Shown here one piece after another: positions 7,894 through 15,809 of a stretch of DNA of 64,000 nucleotides. Position 1 is the stretch's first letter; each line of letters begins with the position of its first letter. The stretch comes from Pseudomonadota bacterium (lineage in GTDB: Bacteria; Pseudomonadota; Alphaproteobacteria; Micropepsales; Micropepsaceae), in NCBI GenBank assembly GCA_021851325.1, contig JAJZDZ010000004.1, positions 62,001-126,000 on the forward strand, read 5' to 3'. The notes under the pieces were generated by a model. The model searched no databases and was not told where the DNA came from. It worked only from the letters and a program-made list of their open reading frames with translations. Both the position numbers and the translations under genes were made by a program.

Positions 7894-9291
7894 CTAGGCG
7901 GCCGCCGACGGCAGCGCTGCCCGCCCGCGGCGGCGCAGATATTCCCCTTCACTGAGGCCAAGCATCCGGCTTGTCAGCTGCGCTGCAAATTCCAGGGCAT
8001 CTTCAGCCCCGGCACGGGTTTCCGGACCAATACTGCGCAATAGCCGCAGCAATTCCTCATTGTAGGTGCACAATTCGCGCACGGTTTCCTCTTCCGCAGC
8101 GTCCAGCGCCGCCGAGATCGACACCGCGGCCGCAAACGGTCGGCAGCCAACCACCAGATCAGCGTAGCGAATCGCGCGCTCGCGCTTTTCGGCAGGTGCT
8201 GGACGGGCAATGTCTGGAACCCGCGGACCACCGTTGAACCCTGCCCGCTGGGTGGGGAGCGAGCCCAGGATTTCACGGCTGCTGCGCCCGATCAGCGCGT
8301 CAAGACATTCTGCCGCCGTGGCGCGCGCCTTGATCAGACGCTGTCCCCATTTGCCATAGCGGCGGACCTCAACCTCCTTGACGAGACCCATCGACAGCTC
8401 GGCAAAGCCAGCCACGGCCATGCTGAGTGCTTCAGGATCAAACTGGGGATGACGGGCACTGCATATGACTGACAGGTAGTTTTCCATTTCCTCGAGCAGA
8501 AGCTCGCCGACAAGCCCCATATCGGTTGCCGAAATCAGGGTATCGACCTGCTGGCGGGCGACAAAGCGCGGCAATCTCAAGGCTTCCCAGGGTCGGGCAA
8601 GGCGGTGCATGGTGATGACTGCGACGTAGGGGGCAGCATCGGGCACCCGGACGACAACCCGTTCATAGAGCCCTCGCAGTTCAAGCAGAATGGGCTCGCT
8701 CAGGCTTGGCAATCCGCGCGGGATCAGTTTCTGCAGCTCGACGATTTCCGGTCCGATCATCAGCAGCCGAAGCATTTCTTCGGCATCCGCCACGATCGCT
8801 TCGCTACCAAGCTGGGCTTTAGCCTTGGCCCGGCCGGCGTCATCCGTCAACGCCTCGGACATCGCGGCAGCCGCCGCCAGCCAGAATTCATTCGCCCGCG
8901 CCAGAGCGCCGGCTTCATCACGTGCGAGGAGTGCGGCCCGGCAGTCACTTACATAGGCGGCCATGGCTTCAGGCAGCAGAGTCTGTTCAAGCCAGGTCCA
9001 GACCGGACCAATGCTTTCGCGCGAGATTGCACCCTGACTTTTTGCCCGCCGCGGCCCGCTGGCGAAAAGATCCTCGAAGGGAGTGCAGAACAGCCGGCAG
9101 GGTGAGGCCACCCGTGTCCCCTGCGTGCCACGCAGATTGGGGCGCAGCCCCTGCAGGATGATCTCATGGGGCAGCGCCTGGCCACCCGTGAGCCGGTCCA
9201 CCTCGACAGCCTTGGCCAAGCGCTGCGCCACCGGGATGGGCAGGGTCGACAGAAGACGGTGGAGGGTTTGCACCTTTTGGGGCGCCATCAT
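7894..9291 (-). CDS. unrecognised 465-residue mostly helical protein
   Basis: I do not recognise a family with confidence. The protein is rich in Ala, Leu, Arg and Glu and appears alpha-helical throughout, with no signal peptide and no transmembrane segment. Noticeable parts are a Cys-Arg-Leu-Phe-Cys-Thr-Pro-Phe-Glu-Asp-Leu-Phe block at about residues 65-76, a long central helical region, and a low-complexity Pro/Ala segment near 360-375 that separates a C-terminal helical domain of about 90 residues. Codon use looks like its neighbours. It stands alone on the minus strand, downstream of a TTAA-N7-TTGA motif. A cytoplasmic structural or regulatory role is possible, but nothing in the sequence assigns one. 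Confidence 0.75.
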   Translation of the reverse strand: MMAPQKVQTLHRLLSTLPIPVAQRLAKAVEVDRLTGGQALPHEIILQGLRPNLRGTQGTRVASPCRLFCTPFEDLFASGPRRAKSQGAISRESIGPVWTWLEQTLLPEAMAAYVSDCRAALLARDEAGALARANEFWLAAAAAMSEALTDDAGRAKAKAQLGSEAIVADAEEMLRLLMIGPEIVELQKLIPRGLPSLSEPILLELRGLYERVVVRVPDAAPYVAVITMHRLARPWEALRLPRFVARQQVDTLISATDMGLVGELLLEEMENYLSVICSARHPQFDPEALSMAVAGFAELSMGLVKEVEVRRYGKWGQRLIKARATAAECLDALIGRSSREILGSLPTQRAGFNGGPRVPDIARPAPAEKRERAIRYADLVVGCRPFAAAVSISAALDAAEEETVRELCTYNEELLRLLRSIGPETRAGAEDALEFAAQLTSRMLGLSEGEYLRRRGRAALPSAAA

Positions 9292-9367
9292 GACGGCAGT
9301 CTTCCATGGCCCCCGCTGACCACCACGGTCGCGGACCTGCCACCCCTACTGGTTAACCCAAGTTCCG

Positions 9368-9382
9368 TTAACACCGCGTTGA
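9368..9382 (-). promoter_or_regulatory. possible CtrA-like half-site pair (one mismatch)
   Basis: TTAA at 9368-9371 and TTGA at 9379-9382 are seven bases apart, one mismatch from TTAA-N7-TTAA. Another GTTAAC-like word lies at 9352. The site is 77 bases upstream of the unrecognised gene that starts at 9291 and a similar distance before the helix-turn-helix gene. One-mismatch motifs occur by chance a few times in a window this size, so support is weak. Confidence 0.25.
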
Positions 9383-9449
9383 ACAGGGCAGGCAATGGTC
9401 ACGGCGCGGCCGCTCGTCTATCCTCAGGCCGGGCTGCGAGCCCGAACAG

Positions 9450-9680
9450 GTGCCAGGTGCGGGGCGGAAGGTGCGACCAGGCGATTTCAGACGCTGGCGA
9501 AAGGACTTAAAGCTGTCCCAGCAGGAGGCCGCCAATGCGCTGGGGCTGAAGCGCCGGGTGGTCCAGTACTATGAAAAGGGTGAGCGCGACGGCGAGCCGG
9601 TAGAGATTCCCAAAGCCGTGCGCCTGGCCTGCTATGCCCTCGCCCAGGGCATTTACGATTACCACGGCCCGCGCGATTAG
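9450..9680 (+). CDS. small helix-turn-helix DNA-binding protein
   Basis: A 76-residue protein that is almost entirely a Cro/C1-type helix-turn-helix: Phe-Arg-Arg-Trp-Arg-Lys, then Leu-Ser-Gln-Gln-Glu-Ala-Ala-Asn-Ala-Leu-Gly-Leu, then a recognition helix ending in Val-Gln-Tyr-Tyr-Glu-Lys-Gly. The start is uncertain: GTG at 9450 opens the longest frame, while GTG at 9471 gives a family-like start seven residues later and follows a GGGCGG. It lacks any sensor domain. It is transcribed away from the unrecognised protein at 7894-9291, which it might control. It ends six bases before the convergent small gene. Confidence 0.75.
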   Translation: MPGAGRKVRPGDFRRWRKDLKLSQQEAANALGLKRRVVQYYEKGERDGEPVEIPKAVRLACYALAQGIYDYHGPRD

Positions 9681-9686
9681 CCGGCC

Positions 9687-10031
9687 CTAGTGGGCATGAT
9701 GATGCAGGATCTCGTCATTGAGCCCGGTGTCGTAGGCAAGACCGGCCGGGGTCAGGATGATCTGGCGCGGCCACTCGGCGCGGGCCACGCCTTTACGCTC
9801 CAGGGCATGCCAGACCTTTTCGTTGAACAGTCCGGTGGCATCACGACTGGCAACGGTGGCATCGCCCAGGTGGAAATGATCTCCATGGGCATTGGGAAAG
9901 ACATGGATGGTCACCTCTCCATCCCCCGGCCCCGCCATCGCGGCCTGAGGAAGGCCGGCCAAGACCTGCAGGAGGGTGAGCGTGCGCAGCTGCAAGGGAT
10001 TGAGTTTGAGCGGATTGGTGCGTGGCGGCAT
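9687..10031 (-). CDS. small conserved-looking protein with histidine-rich end
   Basis: A 114-residue protein of unknown function. The N-terminal 35 residues include Asn-Pro-Leu-Lys-Leu-Asn-Pro-Leu-Gln-Leu; then come Phe-Pro-Asn-Ala-His-Gly-Asp-His-Phe-His-Leu-Gly and a winged-helix-like C-terminal part ending in His-His-His-Ala-His. The clustered histidines suggest possible metal binding, which is inference only. ATG at 10031 has GGAGA eight bases upstream; the longer frame to 10073 runs into the ribosome-binding region of the divergent CoA transferase. I have no name for the family. Confidence 0.68.
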   Translation of the reverse strand: MPPRTNPLKLNPLQLRTLTLLQVLAGLPQAAMAGPGDGEVTIHVFPNAHGDHFHLGDATVASRDATGLFNEKVWHALERKGVARAEWPRQIILTPAGLAYDTGLNDEILHHHAH

Positions 10032-10093
10032 ATCGTTCTCCAGTTCAATGCGTATAGTCGCCAATGCGGCCATACTTCAAGGAGGCACCCCTT

Positions 10094-11290
10094 ATGGAGG
10101 CGTTGCTGAAAGACATCCGGGTCATTGACTTCGGACGCTACATTGCCGGGCCCTACTGTTCGGCCCTGCTCGCGGATTTCGGGGCCGAGGTCATTCGGGT
10201 GGAGAAAAAGGACGGTCGCGAGGACCGCACACTCATACCGCTCGCCCGCAATGCAGATGGCAGCCCCCGGGAGGGCGCGATGTTCCTGCAGATGAACCGC
10301 GGCAAGAAGAGTCTCACCCTCGATCCCATGCATGAACGCGGCCGCGAGGTCGTACGCCGGCTGATCCGCAGTGCTGATGTTGTCGTAGCCAACCTTCCAG
10401 GTGACACTCTGACTGCCATGGGGCTCGACTGGCCCACAGTGCACGCGCTCAATCCGCGCACGATCCTCGCTGCAACCTCCGCTTTTGGGCTTGATGGCCC
10501 CTACGCCCGACGCGTCGGCTTTGATGGGGTAACGCAGGCAATGAGTGGCGCCACCCATTATGGCGGCTGGCCAGAGCAGCCCGTACGTGCCGCAGCCCCT
10601 TATGTGGACTTTGGTACCGCCTCCTTGATGGCCTTCGGGGTCATGGCCGCGCTCCGTGCGCGCGAGCAGACGGGACAAGGCCAGCTCGTCGAGGGGGCGT
10701 TGCTGCGCACCGCGATGACCTTCTTCTCTACCATGCTGATCGAGGAAGACGCCCTTCACTGCGGCCGAACGCCCACGCTCAATCGCAGCCAGACGGCAGC
10801 ACCGTCAGACATTTACCGGGCCAAGGATGGCTGGCTTACCGTCGCGGTCAATGGTGATCCGCTGTTTCGCAGAGTGTGCAAACTGATTGGTGCGACGGAT
10901 TGGCTGACAGATCCGCGCTTTGCCAGCGATGCCGACCGTGGCACCCACAGCGAAATCATCAGTGAACGGATTAATTCCTGGTGTGCCCTCAGAACCCGCG
11001 ATGAGGCCATTGCCGCCTTCGAGGAAGCCCGGGTTCCTGCCGGTCCGGTGTACACGATGGCCGAAGCGCTGTCCGATCCACATGTCAGGGCCTGCGAACT
11101 TTTCCGTCCGGTCGATTTTCCCGGCTTACCTCCTGCCGTGGTCGCAGACACACCCGTGCGCCTGCATGCGACGCCTGGCCAGGTGCGCGGACGCCCGCCG
11201 CTATTGGGAGAACACAGCGATGCGGTTCTGGAAGGGCTTGGCTACACCTCTGCCGAGATTGCCGCGCTGCGCACAGCTGGGGTGGTCTGA
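10094..11290 (+). CDS. CaiB/BaiF family CoA transferase
   Basis: A 398-residue class III CoA transferase. Family marks are Val-Ile-Asp-Phe-Gly-Arg-Tyr-Ile-Ala-Gly-Pro-Tyr near the N terminus, Leu-Ala-Asp-Phe-Gly-Ala-Glu-Val-Ile-Arg-Val-Glu, and Arg-Gly-Lys-Lys-Ser-Leu. The catalytic aspartate that forms the acyl-anhydride intermediate is probably the Asp in Tyr-Val-Asp-Phe-Gly-Thr-Ala, which precedes the conserved Arg-Ala-Arg-Glu-Gln-Thr-Gly-Gln-Gly. ATG at 10094 is chosen because AAGGAGG lies nine bases upstream. Substrates vary from carnitine to oxalate and dicarboxylates in this family and cannot be named here. It is related to the protein at 62269-63483. Confidence 0.88.
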   Translation: MEALLKDIRVIDFGRYIAGPYCSALLADFGAEVIRVEKKDGREDRTLIPLARNADGSPREGAMFLQMNRGKKSLTLDPMHERGREVVRRLIRSADVVVANLPGDTLTAMGLDWPTVHALNPRTILAATSAFGLDGPYARRVGFDGVTQAMSGATHYGGWPEQPVRAAAPYVDFGTASLMAFGVMAALRAREQTGQGQLVEGALLRTAMTFFSTMLIEEDALHCGRTPTLNRSQTAAPSDIYRAKDGWLTVAVNGDPLFRRVCKLIGATDWLTDPRFASDADRGTHSEIISERINSWCALRTRDEAIAAFEEARVPAGPVYTMAEALSDPHVRACELFRPVDFPGLPPAVVADTPVRLHATPGQVRGRPPLLGEHSDAVLEGLGYTSAEIAALRTAGVV

Positions 11291-11361
11291 GGCAAAGCCG
11301 CAGCGCCATTTCCGCTCTGGCACCGACCAGTCAGACGGACGAGACCATGCATACCACTGAC

Positions 11362-12798
11362 TTACCGCCGTGGATGGCGGACAAACTCAAGACTGGCTTT
11401 CAAGCCAGGTCCGTTATCAGCAAGCACAAAGCGCGCCTCATGCAGGCGCGCGACAGCTGCCACGAGAGACAGCCCCAGCCCTGTACCCGGCGAATTACGG
11501 CTTTGCTCAAGCCGTACAAAGCGTTCAGTGACCCGCTTGTGCTCCGAGGCCGGAATGCCCGGGCCGTTGTCAGCAACAGATAGTACCACAACGCCACTGC
11601 GTTCTTCGAGACGGACGTCAATTTTGCCGCCCTCAGGAGTATATTTGATCGCGTTGTCGACGAGATTGGCGAGGGCCTGGCTGATCAGAGTCCGGTTTGC
11701 CTCCAGCGTCAGGGGCTCACCCAGATCGACAGCAAGTTCGATTCCCTTCTCTTCCGCCACCGGAGCGTAGAGTTCGGCAACGCCCTCCACGACGCTGGTC
11801 AGATCAACCAGCGTCATCGCCTCACGTACCACACCGGCCTCGGCCTGGGCGATGAGCAGAAGCGCGTTGAAGGTGGCGATAAGGTGGTCGGTCTCTGCGA
11901 TTGCCGCATCGATTTGCGCCGCGGTATGGGTATCAGGATCGAGGCGCGTTGCTGCAGACTCAAGCCGGTTTCGCAGGCGGTTTAGTGGCGAGCGCAGGTC
12001 ATGGGCGACAGAATCCGTCACCTCACGCATGCCCTTCATCAGCTGTTCGATGCGGTCGAGCATCGAATTCAGGTTGGACGCCACAAGATCAAATTCATCA
12101 TGGGCCCGAGAAACCGGAACCCGCCGCGTCAGATCCCCCGCCATGATCACCTTGCTTGTGGAGTTGATCACGTCAAGGCGTCGCAGCAGATCACTGCTAA
12201 GAAGAACACCGCCGCCAAGCGCGAGCAACAGAAGCAAGCCCACAGACCAAGGCAACGCTGTTGTGAACAGCCGCTCGCTTTCGTACTGTTCGTGAATATC
12301 CCGGGCCACTAAAAGATGTAGTCCGCCGGTCAGATTGAAGACAAATCCCCGGGCATGGCGGGTCTGTCCGTCTCGGTCATATTTGAAGTTCTGATAGTCG
12401 CTCTCGCGCGCGCGAACTTTCGGCCAACCATCAAGATTTCCCGCAATGCGCCGGAATCTCGGGTCAGTCAGCACATAGAGCATCTGTCCGCCGCGCATTG
12501 AGCGCACATTGAGGGCATTGATCAGCCCGACCAGCCCCAGCTCCTGGTATTGCCCCTCAAGAGCTGAGAGCTCCGCCGAAACGATGGAATCGGTTTCCGA
12601 GTTGAGAGCACGCTTGGTATTCCAATAGGTAAAGGCAAGGATTGCGGTCGTGGAGATCGCAAAAAGGGCGACGTAGAGCAGGACAATACGAAAGGCGACC
12701 GTACGCAGCAGGCCGATACGCCATGTCTGCGGCCGGGTCTGCACCTCGTAGGGGGAATGATCTGCGTCCCGCCGTGCGCTCCCCGAACGTTCCTCCAC
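11362..12798 (-). CDS. membrane sensor histidine kinase of OmpR-type pair
   Basis: A 478-residue kinase with transmembrane helices at about residues 30-58 and 185-205, a periplasmic region of roughly 125 residues, a HAMP domain, a dimerisation helix with Ser-Val-Ala-His-Asp-Leu-Arg-Ser-Pro-Leu (phospho-acceptor His) and an ATPase domain with Asn-Leu-Val-Asp-Asn-Ala, Asp-Asn-Gly-Pro-Gly-Ile and Gly-Thr-Gly-Leu-Gly-Leu. The start codon is GTG, 10 bases after the regulator stop, without a strong ribosome-binding site, so translational coupling is likely. Gene order ccm-degP-regulator-kinase suggests it senses envelope or redox stress, but the ligand is unknown. Confidence 0.88.
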   Translation of the reverse strand: MEERSGSARRDADHSPYEVQTRPQTWRIGLLRTVAFRIVLLYVALFAISTTAILAFTYWNTKRALNSETDSIVSAELSALEGQYQELGLVGLINALNVRSMRGGQMLYVLTDPRFRRIAGNLDGWPKVRARESDYQNFKYDRDGQTRHARGFVFNLTGGLHLLVARDIHEQYESERLFTTALPWSVGLLLLLALGGGVLLSSDLLRRLDVINSTSKVIMAGDLTRRVPVSRAHDEFDLVASNLNSMLDRIEQLMKGMREVTDSVAHDLRSPLNRLRNRLESAATRLDPDTHTAAQIDAAIAETDHLIATFNALLLIAQAEAGVVREAMTLVDLTSVVEGVAELYAPVAEEKGIELAVDLGEPLTLEANRTLISQALANLVDNAIKYTPEGGKIDVRLEERSGVVVLSVADNGPGIPASEHKRVTERFVRLEQSRNSPGTGLGLSLVAAVARLHEARFVLADNGPGLKASLEFVRHPRR

Positions 12799-12807
12799 GA
12801 CAGCAGC

Positions 12808-13485
12808 TCAGCCACGCGCCCGGATCATGTAGCCGGCGCCGCGAACGGTATGCAGCAGAGGTACGTCAAACCCCTTGTCGATCTTGGCCCGCAGCCGGGA
12901 GATGTGCACATCGATGACATTGGTCTGGGGATCGAAGTGATATTCCCATACACTTTCGAGCAGCATTGTGCGCGTCACCACCTGGCCCGCATGCCGCATG
13001 AGGTATTCGAGGAGACGAAATTCACGCGGTTGCAGATCGATATCAACATCACCGCGCCGGGCAGTCCGGGTCAGAAGATCAAGTTCAAGGTCCCCAACCT
13101 GCAGCAGCGTCTTGACCGCGCCGGGCTGGCGACGGCGCATCAGGGCATCAAGCCGTGCCAGCAGTTCAACAAAAGCGTAAGGTTTGGTGAGATAATCATC
13201 ACCTCCCGCCTTCAATCCCTTGACGCGATCATCGACGTCGGACAGGGCCGACAGAAACAATACCGGCGTGACGTTCGAGTGTTCACGTAGCTCTTCCACC
13301 ATCTTCAAGCCATCCATGCGAGGCAGCATGCGATCGATGATGGCGACATCATAAGGCCGCGAGAGCGCCAGGGTCAGACCGAGTTCGCCATCAGCTGCGT
13401 CATCGACGACATGTCCGGCCTCCTTGAGGCCATTGACGAGGTAACGCTGAGCTTCCAAATCGTCTTCTACTACCAGAATACGCAT
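12808..13485 (-). CDS. OmpR-type response regulator downstream of degP
   Basis: A 225-residue regulator: receiver with Glu-Asp-Asp at 7-9, phospho-acceptor Asp in Val-Ala-Ile-Ile-Asp-Arg near 51, Lys-Pro near 102, and a winged-helix output domain with Leu-Gln-Pro-Arg-Glu-Phe-Arg-Leu-Leu-Glu-Tyr-Leu and the terminal Thr-Val-Arg-Gly-Ala-Gly-Tyr. A GTG start six bases earlier is possible, but ATG at 13485 gives the usual Met-Arg-Ile-Leu-Val-Val-Glu-Asp-Asp and has GAGG eight bases upstream. It is co-transcribed with the kinase. A direct repeat upstream of degP is a candidate target. Confidence 0.9.
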   Translation of the reverse strand: MRILVVEDDLEAQRYLVNGLKEAGHVVDDAADGELGLTLALSRPYDVAIIDRMLPRMDGLKMVEELREHSNVTPVLFLSALSDVDDRVKGLKAGGDDYLTKPYAFVELLARLDALMRRRQPGAVKTLLQVGDLELDLLTRTARRGDVDIDLQPREFRLLEYLMRHAGQVVTRTMLLESVWEYHFDPQTNVIDVHISRLRAKIDKGFDVPLLHTVRGAGYMIRARG

Positions 13486-13591
13486 GACCACCTCATCCTC
13501 TTTCCAAGACTAGCTCTTCGGACATTCCCGGCAGTTTTGGGCTAACCCGACTGCACCGCCCGATCATTTACCGCTCAGCCACGACCACATC

Positions 13592-15205
13592 TCAGCCCTT
13601 CTGCTTGATGGTGAGTGCGACATAGCGTTCGCCTACCTGCGTCATGAGCAAAGCGAGGACACTTTTACGCCCAAGCTGACTGGCGCGACTAACTGCCTTC
13701 TGCACCTGTTCTGGTGTGCGCACTTTATGGTCGCCGACTGCGATGATGACGTCTCCGGGCTCGACGCCCTTGTCTGCCGCGTCTCCATTGGGATTGACTT
13801 TGGTGATGACAACGCCATCAACCCTGGCATCGAGATTAAAGTGGCGGCGCGTTACTGGCGTGAGCTCTGCGAGGCCCAGCCCCAACGCTGTCAAGGTTGG
13901 CTTGATCGTGTTATCCGGTCTTGTGTAGCGGGCCACTACCTGGGGCTGGCGCAAGGCAATGCGCGCCGTAAGATGTTTAACATGTTCACCCCGAAGAACG
14001 GTGAAACTGGCAAGTTGACCGGCTGAAATATTGGCTATCTGCTGCGTCAAGTCGCGGCTGTCGTGTACTCTTCTGCCATTGAGCGCCATCACCACGTCAC
14101 CCTGGCGGAAGCCCGCCAGCTGCGCGGGGCTATGGGGCAGTACGCGCGCCACGATCGCTCCGGTAATATCAGGCTTGCCGATGCTGGCAGCCATCCCGGG
14201 CGTGAAATCCTGGATCTCGACACCGAGCCAGCCACGTGAGACTTTGCCATGGGCCTTGAGCTGCGCCACGATGGCATGAATGGTCGAGGCGGGAATTGCA
14301 AAGCCGATGCCGACGCTGCCACCGCTCGGAGAGTAGATCATCGTATTCATGCCGATCACCCTGCCCTCGATGTCAAAGGCCGGGCCTCCGGAATTTCCGC
14401 GATTGATCGGGGCATCGATCTGGATGTAGTTGGTGTATTCACCATTACCGATCGTGCGTCCGAGACTGGAAACGATCCCGGCCGTAACCGTGTTGGAGAG
14501 GCCGAAGGGGTCTCCCACCGCGATCACCCAGTCGCCCACCCGTACATTGCGGTCATTGGCAAACTGCACCGCGGGCAAGGGCTTGCCGGCATTGATTTTG
14601 AGCAGCGCAATGTCGGTCGCAGGGTCGGTTCCCAGCAGCTTGGCGACAAATTTGCGTCCGTCCTTGAGCTTGACCGTGATCTTGCGGGCATTGGCTACCA
14701 CATGATTGTTGGTGACGATGTCGCCTGACGGATCGATGATGAAGCCAGAGCCCATGGCGATGGGATGCTGCGGGTGAGGCATGTCACGGAAAAACTTGCG
14801 CAACGGCGCAGGCAGGCTCTGCGCAGAAACCTTTGGTTCGGGTTTCACCTTTTCGTCGACGGTAACCGTCACGACACTTGGTGCCACCCTCTCGACAAGA
14901 TCGGCGAAGCTGAAGGGGGCGCCCCGATCCCAAAAATGGGGCACGCGCTGCTCGGGCACATTATCGGCAAGTTCGTCCCGGCTTGCGCCAGAGATGGTGC
15001 CACGGACCCCGGGAAGATGACCGACGGCGGCGACAGCGGCCGGAGCGAAGGCTGCGAGCCCTGACGCAGCCCAGGCAAGAAATACGGTTGTATAAAATAG
15101 CCGCCGAGTGTTCCTCTTGCTGACCGGCGCTGCCGCACTGTGCGTCTCTGAGCCTTGCGCAAACCTCTGCGCCTCGTGCCCGGTCCCAACCAGATGATCG
15201 ATCAT
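13592..15205 (-). CDS. degP: DegP/HtrA (Do) periplasmic serine protease
   Basis: A 537-residue envelope protease. The N terminus has a basic stretch and a hydrophobic segment at about residues 35-60 (signal peptide or anchor). The trypsin-like domain shows the triad His168 (Thr-Asn-Asn-His-Val-Val), Asp198 (Ala-Thr-Asp-Ile-Ala-Leu) and Ser272 (Gly-Asn-Ser-Gly-Gly-Pro). Two PDZ domains follow. It degrades or refolds damaged periplasmic proteins. ATG at 15205 has GGAGAGG five bases upstream and is preferred to the GTG at 15250. It lies between ccmH and a two-component pair, an order known from rhizobia. Confidence 0.93.
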   Translation of the reverse strand: MIDHLVGTGHEAQRFAQGSETHSAAAPVSKRNTRRLFYTTVFLAWAASGLAAFAPAAVAAVGHLPGVRGTISGASRDELADNVPEQRVPHFWDRGAPFSFADLVERVAPSVVTVTVDEKVKPEPKVSAQSLPAPLRKFFRDMPHPQHPIAMGSGFIIDPSGDIVTNNHVVANARKITVKLKDGRKFVAKLLGTDPATDIALLKINAGKPLPAVQFANDRNVRVGDWVIAVGDPFGLSNTVTAGIVSSLGRTIGNGEYTNYIQIDAPINRGNSGGPAFDIEGRVIGMNTMIYSPSGGSVGIGFAIPASTIHAIVAQLKAHGKVSRGWLGVEIQDFTPGMAASIGKPDITGAIVARVLPHSPAQLAGFRQGDVVMALNGRRVHDSRDLTQQIANISAGQLASFTVLRGEHVKHLTARIALRQPQVVARYTRPDNTIKPTLTALGLGLAELTPVTRRHFNLDARVDGVVITKVNPNGDAADKGVEPGDVIIAVGDHKVRTPEQVQKAVSRASQLGRKSVLALLMTQVGERYVALTIKQKG

Positions 15206-15299
15206 CAACCTCTCCTGCGGGAGATGACCTCGCCCGCAGGCTGCGATCACATCCCAGCCTGTCCATATCGCGGTGAACTTAACTGATTATGTATGTCGG

Positions 15300-15315
15300 A
15301 TTACGTATACATTAC
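15300..15315 (-). promoter_or_regulatory. direct-repeat candidate operator upstream of degP
   Basis: The plus strand reads ATTAC-GTATAC-ATTAC, two five-base direct repeats spaced 11 bases start to start around the palindrome GTATAC; ATGTAT at 15289-15294 also pairs with ATACAT at 15307-15312. Tandem half-sites one helical turn apart are the usual binding form of OmpR/PhoP-type regulators. The element lies about 95 bases upstream of the degP start, in an A+T-richer patch, and the regulator gene is next but one downstream. The assignment is inference. Confidence 0.4.
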
Positions 15316-15362
15316 AATCGACGCCCGCAAGGGGCCAATCACGTTCCCGACAGCTGCACCTG

Positions 15363-15809
15363 CTATACCGCGCCCTGCACCCTTTTGCGGGCCTTCAGGA
15401 CTACGGCCCCGGCAACTCCGGCGGCGACCACAAGGATGAAGACCGGACCAAACCACAAAGCGTAGGTCTGAGGCATCAGCGGCGGCTTCATCAGAATGAA
15501 ATCACCATAGCGGGATACGAGATAGGCGGTTATCTGGCGGTTTGACTGGCCTTCGAGGATTCGTTTGCGAATGAGCCGGCGCAAATCCGCCGCCAATGGA
15601 GCATTGGACTCATTGAGGCTCTCGCCTTGGCACACGACACAGCGGAACTTCTTCTGCAGCGCCACCGCACGGGCCTCAAGCACCGGGTTGGCCAGGTGGT
15701 CAGGTCCGTTGCGGTCCTCGATCTGCGGTGGCAGGTGCGGATTGGCCAGCGCCGGGGAGGCCAGCACCGGACCGAGGGCGAGCACCAATACCGCGATCCA
15801 GCGCCTCAT
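15363..15809 (-). CDS. ccmH: cytochrome c maturation protein CcmH (CycL)
   Basis: A 148-residue membrane-anchored periplasmic protein. It has a signal peptide, then the redox motif Arg-Cys-Val-Val-Cys-Gln-Gly-Glu-Ser at about residues 56-64, a three-helix domain, and a C-terminal transmembrane helix near 118-140. CcmH reduces apocytochrome c cysteines before CcmF attaches haem. The length fits the short alphaproteobacterial CycL form rather than the fused CcmH-CcmI of enterobacteria. The ATG overlaps the ccmF stop by four bases. degP follows 157 bases later. Confidence 0.93.
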   Translation of the reverse strand: MRRWIAVLVLALGPVLASPALANPHLPPQIEDRNGPDHLANPVLEARAVALQKKFRCVVCQGESLNESNAPLAADLRRLIRKRILEGQSNRQITAYLVSRYGDFILMKPPLMPQTYALWFGPVFILVVAAGVAGAVVLKARKRVQGAV

